From NCBI GenBank assembly GCA_005801025.1, contig SYDZ01000214.1, forward strand, positions 1 through 9,312: a stretch of DNA of 9,312 nucleotides, read 5' to 3'. Under the pieces are notes generated by a model. The model was not told where the DNA came from and made no database searches. It saw nothing but the letters and a program-made list of their open reading frames with translations. The position numbers and the translations under genes were made by a program. Positions 1 through 5,306 of this stretch are shown piece after piece. This DNA is from Actinomycetota bacterium (GTDB lineage: Bacteria > Actinomycetota > Acidimicrobiia > Acidimicrobiales > Ilumatobacteraceae). Each line of letters opens with the position of its first letter. Position 1 is the stretch's first letter.

Positions 1-207
1 AGTGTGACCTCAGCTGAATCAGTCCCCAAAGTTGTGGAGACTTTGAGCCTCTTGCGGGAGAAAATTGGTCAAGATGTGCCAGTGATTCTCGGCGGTGGGG
101 CCATTCAAGACGCGGAACATGCTCGCAAATTGGGAGCCGACTATTTCGCCGTGGGCTCTAGTGGCTTTATTGACTTCTTGGACGGACTGAAAAAAAAGTC
201 CGCCTAG
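1..207 (+). CDS. Cobalamin (B12)-binding domain protein, C-terminal fragment
   Basis: The reading frame is already open at base 1 and ends at TAG 205-207, so only the last 68 residues are visible and the true start lies upstream. A GTG at position 4 is in frame but is most likely internal. The visible part looks like the last alpha/beta units of a Rossmann-type B12-binding domain: a strand ending in SVTSAES, a helix (VVETLSLLREKIG), the strand and glycine-rich turn VPVILGGGAIQ, and the closing LGADYFAVGSSGFIDFL segment, where B12 domains typically show GGxxxxxxxxxxxxGAD followed by a short C-terminal helix. Such domains occur in MerR-type light or B12 regulators, stand-alone corrinoid proteins and methyltransferases. 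The N-terminal half that would decide between them, including the DxHxxG histidine motif, is outside the window. It ends 35 bp before imuA' and is probably transcribed separately. Confidence 0.6.
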   Translation, partial: SVTSAESVPKVVETLSLLREKIGQDVPVILGGGAIQDAEHARKLGADYFAVGSSGFIDFLDGLKKKSA

Positions 208-214
208 AAACTAC

Positions 215-228
215 CGAACACCTGTTCG
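215..228. promoter_or_regulatory. LexA-binding SOS box upstream of imuA'
   Basis: CGAACACCTGTTCG is a perfect inverted repeat of CGAAC around a 4-base centre. It matches the core of the actinobacterial/Bacillus-type LexA operator (CGAAC-N4-GTTCG). It lies 14 bp before the imuA' start codon and falls between the likely -10 (230-235) and the expected -35 position, so bound LexA would block RNA polymerase. The imuA'-imuB and dnaE2 genes of mycobacteria are known LexA targets, so motif, position and gene identity agree. Confidence 0.88.
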
Positions 229-229
229 C

Positions 230-235
230 TATAGT
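230..235 (+). promoter_or_regulatory. -10 element of imuA', probably leaderless
   Basis: TATAGT fits the TANNNT -10 consensus of actinobacterial sigma-70 promoters. It ends 7 bp before the ATG at 243, which would place the transcription start at or next to the A of the start codon. No Shine-Dalgarno sequence precedes the ATG. The -35 region (about 207-212, GAAACT) is weak. The leaderless call is inference from spacing. Confidence 0.6.
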
Positions 236-242
236 CGTCGCT

Positions 243-1043
243 ATGACTGTTGGCGTCGCTAGTTCAAAACCTGGTTCCCTCTCTCCGCAGGCCCTCTCCG
301 CCCTCTTGGCTTCACAGATTGCTGGGGCACATCTAGTGATGGCCCACGAACGTTTGCTGCCGGTACATCCCGTACTCGCTCCGTTATTCGGCGTTTCATC
401 TGACGATCCTCTTCCACTCGGGCTGGTGCGAGGGCACACACTTGCCTGCACTGGTTCGGCCGCCATGTCAAGTGCTCTAGCGGTGTTGGTGGCCCCGACA
501 CAATCTGGTTCATGGGCCGGAGTAGTCGGTCTGCCGTCAGTTGGTGTTTTAGCCGCCGCCAATCTTGGTGTCGCTCTTGAACGCACGATATTTGTCAGCG
601 ACCCTACGGGGACACGCAATCATGGTGAACAACGACCCGATGTGGCAGTAGTGCTCTCGGCTCTTGTCGACGGTGTTGATGTGCTTCTTGTGGCACAACG
701 TTTAGTGACATCACTGCCATTGTCTTTGATGAGACGTGTACAAACGCGCATACAAACACGCGGTGGCATCCTCGTCATAGTTGGAGACTCTGCTCCGTTG
801 TCAGTGGATATACGACTCAACGCGACAACCGTTGAATGGCAAGGTGTGGGTATAGGTCATGGCCACTTACAACGCCGACGAGTTGTGTTGCAACTTGATG
901 GTCGTAGGCGCGCCCGCGCCACCGAGCACGAGGTTTGGCTCCCTGATACCCAAGGTCAGTTATCGGCAGTTGTTCAACAATCCGAAAAGTTCGCTGTTGC
1001 AGAACAAGTCGGTGTTGTTGTGCCATTGCGTCGTACTGGATAG
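243..1043 (+). CDS. imuA': ImuA' mutasome accessory protein (RecA-like fold)
   Basis: This 266-residue protein is the actinobacterial ImuA' (the SulA/RecA-like partner of ImuB), which takes part in damage-induced error-prone translesion synthesis with ImuB and DnaE2. The evidence is the operon with imuB, the SOS box and the family-like segments LGLVRGHTLACTGS (residues 59-72) and VVGLPSVGVLAAANLGVALER (94-114), which resemble the RecA ATPase core. The Walker A position (about 69-77, CTGSAAMSS) has no GKT/GKS, so ATP hydrolysis by the RecA mechanism is unlikely; loss of the P-loop lysine is typical as far as I know for this short actinobacterial type. An arginine-rich strand (QRRRVVLQLDGRRRAR, about 210-225) precedes the C-terminal tail. 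The ATG at 243 is chosen because a -10 and SOS box sit directly upstream. The stop is followed after 2 bp by imuB, indicating co-transcription and likely coupled translation. Confidence 0.82.
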   Translation: MTVGVASSKPGSLSPQALSALLASQIAGAHLVMAHERLLPVHPVLAPLFGVSSDDPLPLGLVRGHTLACTGSAAMSSALAVLVAPTQSGSWAGVVGLPSVGVLAAANLGVALERTIFVSDPTGTRNHGEQRPDVAVVLSALVDGVDVLLVAQRLVTSLPLSLMRRVQTRIQTRGGILVIVGDSAPLSVDIRLNATTVEWQGVGIGHGHLQRRRVVLQLDGRRRARATEHEVWLPDTQGQLSAVVQQSEKFAVAEQVGVVVPLRRTG

Positions 1044-1045
1044 CC

Positions 1046-2725
1046 ATGTCATTTCCACGACAACCGCCGCGTTGCGCGGTCTTGCACAGTCCCGCATGGC
1101 CTCTCATTGCAGCCATAGTTCACAACCCGCAGATATATGCCCCATCACAACCTTTGGCGGTCTTTGATGCGCAACGAGTGTCTTGTTGTTCACCTGCTGC
1201 CTGGGGTGAGGGTGTTCGTTTAGGTCAGCGCTTACGTCAAGCCCAAGGAGCCTGCCCACATTTGGTCGTCGTCCCTCATGATCCCCAAAGAGACGCCCGA
1301 TTATTTGAGCCAGTAGTGCGTTCGGTCGGCACTTTGGTGCCGTTGATTGATGTAGCAACACCAGGATCATTGCTACTGGCCACGCGGGGCCCATCGCGAT
1401 ATGTCGGAGGTGATGATGCACTGGCCATTCGTCTGATTGCTCTGGCGACCACAGGGGTCAACACCTTGAGCGAGTCTCTTGATATTGAGGCAGTGTTGTC
1501 AGCAGGTGGTGGCATGGGTGTTGGCATCGCCGATGGTCGAATAGCAGCCACGTTGGCTGCTCGTTCAGCGGCTCATCGGGGGACACCGATCGTGGTGCCA
1601 GGGGGAGCATCAGCCACGGCAGAATTCTTGGCTCCTTACGCAGTCAAAGTTTTGGTCTCAGTTGCTGGTTGTCCACCACAGTTGATTGATTTGTTGGAAC
1701 GTCTCGGATTGCGTCAATTAGGCGATATCGCCGCCTTGTCACCGACACATCTTGTTGATCGTTTTGGATCTATCGGTTTGGTTTTGCATCGTTTGGCCAG
1801 TGGCACTGATGACACACCACCGGCAACTGTTCCGCCACCAGTTGATCTTTCCATCACGCGAGTTTTTGATGACCCAATTTGGCAACTTGACATGCTCATT
1901 TTCGCTGCTAAATCTCTGACTGATGAACTCGGAACATATTTTCATGAGCGTGGCCAAATATGCACACGGATGCGTATTGAAGCTGACAGCGAACACGGCG
2001 AGACATCGCACAGAGTGTGGTATCGCTCGCAAGGCATGCACTCGTCAACGATGTTGGATCGAGTGCGTTGGCAACTCGATGGTTGGATCAACGGCACCGA
2101 TCCACCCTCGGCAGGCATCACGATGTTGCGCATCACGCCAACTGAGATCAGATCTGATGCTGGCACCCAAGAAGGCTTTTGGGGAGGGCGGTCGCAAGCC
2201 GATGAAACTGCGGCGCGGGCAATCACTCGGGTGATTGGTTTTTTGGGTCCTCAGGGAGTCACCGTTGCATCCTGGAACGGAGGTCGTGATCCGCGACAGG
2301 TGTACGACATGATTCCTGTGGCTGATTTGGGTTCAACTGCTGCTGCGGGTGAGCAACTCTTACTGCGCCCTCAAGATGATTCCTTGGCTGACCTCAATCT
2401 TTGGCCGGGCTCGCTTCCCGATCCTGCCCCAGCAGTCGTATTCCACGAAGCATTATCTGTTGCAGTCATAGATCGACGAGGTCACTCAGTCTCAGTGAGT
2501 GGACGCGGGCTCGTCAGCGCGCCCCCCGCAACGTTGACTCTCAAGGGCGCCAATCATGAGGTTGTGGCTTGGGCGGGACCGTGGCCCGTTGAAGAAAGAT
2601 GGTGGGATGAGCGATCGCGTCGTGTCGCTCGATTTCAACTCGTCGTCCAAGTGCCTGACGGGCAACGGGCCTATCTTGTTGAAGTGTTCGCGGGAAATTG
2701 GTGGCTAACTGCTGAGTACGCCTAG
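1046..2725 (+). CDS. imuB: ImuB, catalytically inactive Y-family polymerase homologue
   Basis: This 559-residue protein is an ImuB, the hub that links the beta clamp, ImuA' and DnaE2 polymerase in the actinobacterial mutasome. It is recognised by the ImuB N-terminus (AVLHSPAWPLIAA, residues 11-23, the place of the CPDWPVVAA-like motif), the segment TPGSLLLATRGPSRYVGGDD (105-124) where a Y-family polymerase would have its catalytic SxDE, a helix-hairpin-helix/little-finger region (about 215-330), and the C-terminal AGPWPVEERWWD block with the following RVARFQLVV and AYLVEVF strands. The catalytic carboxylates of active Y-family enzymes are absent, so it should not synthesise DNA. The beta-clamp motif, normally QLxLWG, appears as QEGFWG (375-380). 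The start is 2 bp after the imuA' stop. The last 21 bp overlap the end of the opposite-strand regulator. No dnaE2 follows. Confidence 0.88.
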   Translation: MSFPRQPPRCAVLHSPAWPLIAAIVHNPQIYAPSQPLAVFDAQRVSCCSPAAWGEGVRLGQRLRQAQGACPHLVVVPHDPQRDARLFEPVVRSVGTLVPLIDVATPGSLLLATRGPSRYVGGDDALAIRLIALATTGVNTLSESLDIEAVLSAGGGMGVGIADGRIAATLAARSAAHRGTPIVVPGGASATAEFLAPYAVKVLVSVAGCPPQLIDLLERLGLRQLGDIAALSPTHLVDRFGSIGLVLHRLASGTDDTPPATVPPPVDLSITRVFDDPIWQLDMLIFAAKSLTDELGTYFHERGQICTRMRIEADSEHGETSHRVWYRSQGMHSSTMLDRVRWQLDGWINGTDPPSAGITMLRITPTEIRSDAGTQEGFWGGRSQADETAARAITRVIGFLGPQGVTVASWNGGRDPRQVYDMIPVADLGSTAAAGEQLLLRPQDDSLADLNLWPGSLPDPAPAVVFHEALSVAVIDRRGHSVSVSGRGLVSAPPATLTLKGANHEVVAWAGPWPVEERWWDERSRRVARFQLVVQVPDGQRAYLVEVFAGNWWLTAEYA

Positions 2726-3499
2726 CGATCTATTTTGCATCTGAAGTGTGCGCGATGAGGCCAGATCATGGACTGCTAATTGCAATAAGTCGTCGGTGAG
2801 ACGAAATCCGATACCGCGCACAGTATGCATAAAACGCAACTCGGGGGCTCGCTCCTTGAGTTTGCGGCGAAGATTTGAGAGGTGTACGTCAACAATGTGA
2901 GTGTCCCCGACCCAGGTTGCTCCCCAGACCGTTTTCACAAGTTCGTTGCGACTGCATACCTCTAGCGGGCGCCGGCACAGTTGGGCAAATAAGTCAAACT
3001 CCAGTCGAGTGCTCGCGATGGGGAAGCGGTTGACTGTCATTTCGCGACGAGCTAAGTCAATGATCAAGGGACCGAAATATAAATGTGTCGCTTCATTCAA
3101 TGAAAGAGTTGGATGGAGAAATTCGCGTGAGCGTCTCATCAACACCTGACACCGCACCGCTACTTCTTCGGGAGCGACACCCGTAGGTAACGCTTCATCG
3201 GCTCCATGGCGCAAAATGGCGATGCGCTCAGTATGAGTGTTGGCGCCGATCACGATGATATAGATTTCGTTGCAGCGTCGCACCTGAAGCATCAAGGCAC
3301 TGACCACGGGAAAAAGATCGATGGCATCGCTGATCATCAGCAGGGGACGGAATGAGTGGAGTAAAACTTCGCTCACAGCGTGGTCATCTGTCGCGCGCAC
3401 TGTGTAGCCAAGGCACTGCAGGGCAGTCTCGACCGAGCGTCGATCGGGCGTATGGCGCAGAGTCACAAGAGCTCGGGGCATCCCAACAAAAGTCATCAT
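2705..3499 (-). CDS. OmpR/PhoB-family regulator with degenerate receiver domain
   Basis: This 264-residue protein is a two-domain winged-helix regulator. Numbering from the ATG at 3499, a receiver-like domain spans about 9-123 and an OmpR/PhoB DNA-binding domain about 139-236, with the hallmark segments RLEFDLFAQL (165-174), VWG (191-193), VDVHLSNLRRKL (203-214) and TVRGIGFRL (226-234). The receiver aligns well but has lost most of its phosphorylation chemistry: the acidic pair after strand 1 is Leu-Arg (14-15), the conserved Thr/Ser is Gly85 and the conserved Lys-Pro is Thr106-Gly107. Asp58 still sits at the phospho-acceptor place. Canonical two-component activation is therefore doubtful. 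No histidine kinase is adjacent. The frame stays open upstream to 3679, but those extra 60 residues resemble no receiver. ATGs at 3496 and 3481 are alternative starts; a TATGAT hexamer at 3495-3500 would favour 3481. The target genes are unknown. Confidence 0.82.
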   Translation of the reverse strand: MMTFVGMPRALVTLRHTPDRRSVETALQCLGYTVRATDDHAVSEVLLHSFRPLLMISDAIDLFPVVSALMLQVRRCNEIYIIVIGANTHTERIAILRHGADEALPTGVAPEEVAVRCQVLMRRSREFLHPTLSLNEATHLYFGPLIIDLARREMTVNRFPIASTRLEFDLFAQLCRRPLEVCSRNELVKTVWGATWVGDTHIVDVHLSNLRRKLKERAPELRFMHTVRGIGFRLTDDLLQLAVHDLASSRTLQMQNRSLGVLSS

Positions 3500-3738
3500 A
3501 AGGCTCGTTTCTTCGGTGGAGCGACCAAAACATGGGCGCCGATTGCTGTTATTCGTTCCGAGGTTGGAGTAAGCAATCCATCGCATCTTTTTGCAGTTTT
3601 TTTTGGCGAAACGAGAAACTTGTGGATACCTTGACGAAAGCCGCGTAGAAACTGAGGACTTGCTCGTAAATGGAACCACTCATAGGCCCCTAGTCATGCT
3701 TGACTAGATGTACTGAGACCACTATCAGAAATAGATTT
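3500..3738. other. Divergent intergenic region between the regulator and PLP-enzyme genes
   Basis: About 240 bp separate the likely start of the minus-strand regulator from the ATG of the plus-strand PLP enzyme. It holds promoters for both directions. Visible structure is an 8-base T run at 3597-3604 with a second 5-base T run at 3588-3592 (A-tracts on the regulator's strand, possibly curved or UP-element-like DNA), and the inverted repeat at 3690-3707. Open frames enter it from both sides (the regulator frame to 3679, the PLP frame back to a TTG at 3700), but neither extension looks like protein of the family. No RNA gene is apparent. Confidence 0.5.
3690..3707. promoter_or_regulatory. Inverted repeat, candidate operator
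   Basis: CTAGTCA-TGCT-TGACTAG has perfect 7-bp arms with a 4-base centre. It lies 31 bp before the ATG of the PLP enzyme and about 190 bp upstream of the regulator start. The size and symmetry suit a dimeric DNA-binding protein, and the position, upstream of a TATCAG -10-like hexamer at 3723-3728, suits control of the PLP gene. No T-tract follows, so it is not a terminator. The binding protein is unknown. Confidence 0.45.
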
Positions 3739-4917
3739 ATGTCCACATCCGATAATCCCAACTTGGCAGATCTTGCGCCCGAAACCTTGGCTGTCCGAGG
3801 CGGCCGCCCGGATGGTCAATTGTCATTGGCCCCTGTTCTGTGGGCTTCAACAACGTACGAGATGGGAACCCTTGAGGAGGGTCGTCAGTTAGCCCATTCG
3901 ACGCAGGCCAAAAAGTTTTATAGTCGCCATGGAAACCCAACGGTCAACGCCTTTGAAAATGCTGTCGCTGAACTTGAAGGCGCGCAAGCAGCCCGGGCAT
4001 ACGCCTCGGGTATGGGAGCGATTGCTGGAATTGTTTTAGGTCTGTGTTCCAAAGGCGATCACATCGTGGCCCAAAAACAGTTGTATGGCGGCACTATGCA
4101 ATTACTGGCGGGAGTCTGTCCGCGCTTTGGCATTGATGTCACATTTGTTGATGGGACTGTCCCTGGTGCATTGAGTGAAGCCATCATTCCTGGGCGCACG
4201 ATGTTGGTATTCGCAGAAACACCGGCGAATCCTTTACTTGATCTCGTTGATTTAGAGGAACTCGGTGCCATCGCTGGTCCGATCACTGTTGTTGATGCCA
4301 CGTTGGCAACGCCACTTGGGGTGCGTCCGCTTGATTACGGCGTGAACTTGGTCGTGCATTCGGCGACTAAGGCCATGGCTGGCCACAACGATGCCACTCT
4401 GGGCGTTGTTTCCGGTGAACGAGATCTGATTGATGCTCTGTGGGGCTTCGCTGTTTTACAAGGTGCTTGCGCCTCGCCCTTTGATGCCCTGAACGGTCTA
4501 CGCGGTCTACGCACATTGGCTCCGCGATTGCGCCAACAAGGAGCGACGGCAGTCGCCGTTGGCCGGGCTCTTGAATCTCACCCTGCAGTGAATTGGGTAC
4601 GTCATCCAGGCCTTGAATCTCACCCACAATTCGCTCTAGGTCAGCGTCAATACCGTATGCACGGCGGCGTTCTTTCGTTTGATCTTGTAGGAGGTTTGGA
4701 GACTGGGTCTACATTCGTGAGCGCGGTGCAACTTTGTCGTCCAGCGACTTCCTTGGGCGGCCCCGAGACACTGGTGACTCATCCAGCGTCGACGACTCAT
4801 GCGGGAATGACTTCAGAAGAATTGTCGGACTGTGGAATCACCGGTGGGACTGTTCGTCTGAGTTGTGGGCTTGAACATGTTGACGACATCGTTGCGGACA
4901 TTTTGCAGGCTTTGTAG
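3739..4917 (+). CDS. Cys/Met-metabolism PLP-dependent enzyme (trans-sulfuration family)
   Basis: This 392-residue protein belongs to the fold-type I Cys/Met metabolism PLP family (cystathionine gamma-synthase, O-acyl-homoserine sulfhydrylase, cystathionine or methionine lyases). Key residues, numbered from the ATG at 3739: YSRHGNPT (61-68, phosphate-binding Tyr/Arg of the neighbouring subunit), the ASGMGA loop, Tyr116 in QLYGG (stacks on PLP), Asp186 in VVDATLATP (pairs with the pyridine nitrogen) and Lys211 in HSATKAMAGH (Schiff base). The PATSLGGPETLVTHPASTTH block near the C-terminus binds the substrate carboxylate. Length is normal for the family. Sequence alone cannot choose among the reactions; sulfur amino-acid metabolism in the cytoplasm is the safe statement. 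The frame extends to a TTG at 3700, but the ATG at 3739 gives the usual N-terminus, and the extension would cover part of the inverted repeat. Residues around 278-297 contain LESHP twice, encoded by a direct repeat. Confidence 0.88.
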   Translation: MSTSDNPNLADLAPETLAVRGGRPDGQLSLAPVLWASTTYEMGTLEEGRQLAHSTQAKKFYSRHGNPTVNAFENAVAELEGAQAARAYASGMGAIAGIVLGLCSKGDHIVAQKQLYGGTMQLLAGVCPRFGIDVTFVDGTVPGALSEAIIPGRTMLVFAETPANPLLDLVDLEELGAIAGPITVVDATLATPLGVRPLDYGVNLVVHSATKAMAGHNDATLGVVSGERDLIDALWGFAVLQGACASPFDALNGLRGLRTLAPRLRQQGATAVAVGRALESHPAVNWVRHPGLESHPQFALGQRQYRMHGGVLSFDLVGGLETGSTFVSAVQLCRPATSLGGPETLVTHPASTTHAGMTSEELSDCGITGGTVRLSCGLEHVDDIVADILQAL

Positions 4918-4961
4918 CAGATTTTTACTTGTTTGACTCCTTGAAGTAAATCAGCCCCGAC

Positions 4962-4967
4962 TATGTT
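4962..4967 (+). promoter_or_regulatory. Possible -10 of the small membrane-protein pair
   Basis: TATGTT fits TANNNT and ends 6 bp before the ATG at 4974, the spacing of a leaderless start like that of imuA'. No Shine-Dalgarno sequence is present. Candidate -35 hexamers (TTGAAG at 4941-4946, TTGACT at 4933-4938) have poor spacing of 15 and 23 bp, so the call rests mainly on the -10 and its distance from the ATG. Confidence 0.4.
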
Positions 4968-4973
4968 CAAGAT

Positions 4974-5180
4974 ATGAGAAATAAACCTGAACCGGAAACC
5001 CTTTTTAAGATTGCCCTGATTTTGGCTGCAGCAGCAAGTTTTGTGTTCAGCATCAGCCTGTACTTCAGCGCCGACAAAACTGACATCGCTGGTCGCCTCA
5101 ACGGCATCTACGTCGGCATCTGGGTCCCGTCAATTTTAGCACTTGGATCATTTATTGTTGGAGGGAAAAAGCAATCATGA
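4974..5180 (+). CDS. Small two-helix membrane protein, unknown function
   Basis: I do not recognise a named family. The 68-residue product has a charged N-terminus (MRNKPEPE), a first hydrophobic helix at about 11-31, a short polar loop with DKTD and a second helix at about 43-64 containing GIYVGIWVPSILALGSFIVGG, followed by a basic KK tail. This predicts an inner-membrane protein with both ends on the same side, probably cytoplasmic by the positive-inside rule. The G-x-x-x-G spacing and the WVP motif in helix 2 suggest helix packing with a partner. The stop codon overlaps the start of the next small gene (ATGA), so the two are likely translated together. It lies 56 bp after the PLP gene and has its own possible promoter. 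Coding status is supported by the amphipathic layout and the coupled neighbour, not by homology. Confidence 0.65.
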   Translation: MRNKPEPETLFKIALILAAAASFVFSISLYFSADKTDIAGRLNGIYVGIWVPSILALGSFIVGGKKQS

Positions 5181-5293
5181 ATGAGACAGCAGTATTCGTT
5201 TTCGGAGGTGCTGTGAGTTTAATTGTGGCCAGTGGATCATTTCTCTACGGCACAATTGCCTTGCGTAAGTGGTACTCAAAGTCTGGCGAATAG
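5177..5293 (+). CDS. 38-residue single-pass membrane protein, coupled to the upstream gene
   Basis: ATG at 5177 overlaps the TGA of the preceding gene (ATGA), and the frame ends at TAG 5291-5293. The 38-residue product has a short acidic N-terminus (MNETA), one hydrophobic helix at about 5-29 (VFVFGGAVSLIVASGSFLYG and on) and a basic C-terminus (RKWYSK), which predicts an N-out, C-in single-pass protein. The overlap is the classic arrangement for translational coupling, and the hydrophobic core bounded by charged ends argues that the frame is real. It is short enough to be missed by standard gene finders. I do not recognise it; a subunit or stabiliser partner of the 68-residue protein is the simplest inference, while a small toxin or a respiratory-complex microprotein are alternatives. 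It ends 13 bp from the convergent aceE stop. Confidence 0.6.
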   Translation: MNETAVFVFGGAVSLIVASGSFLYGTIALRKWYSKSGE

Positions 5294-5306
5294 TTAAGCG
5301 CAAGTT

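Noticed and set aside
167..619. Minus-strand 150-residue open frame opposite imuA'
   Set aside because: It is a shadow frame over a recognised gene, with low-complexity composition rich in Arg, Thr and Ala and no family resemblance.
859..1167. Plus-strand 102-residue frame overlapping the imuA'-imuB junction
   Set aside because: It is out of frame with both recognised genes and carries no domain; the 2-bp imuA'-imuB spacing is explained without it and there is no sign of a frameshift.
3500..3679. N-terminal extension of 60 residues on the regulator, up to a start at 3679 on the minus strand
   Set aside because: The segment has no receiver-like features, includes a lysine/asparagine-rich stretch from the A-tract, and would push translation nearly to the PLP-gene promoter. 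Starts at 3499, 3496 or 3481 give the normal family N-terminus.
3700..3738. Upstream TTG start adding 13 residues to the PLP enzyme
   Set aside because: The added residues are not family-like, TTG is a poor start, and the ATG at 3739 gives the expected N-terminus.
4924..4950. TTTACTT/AAGTAAA inverted repeat with a 13-base loop as a terminator for the PLP gene
   Set aside because: The stem is AT-only apart from one C-G pair, the loop is large, and no T-run follows on the plus strand. It overlaps the likely promoter of the small-protein pair.
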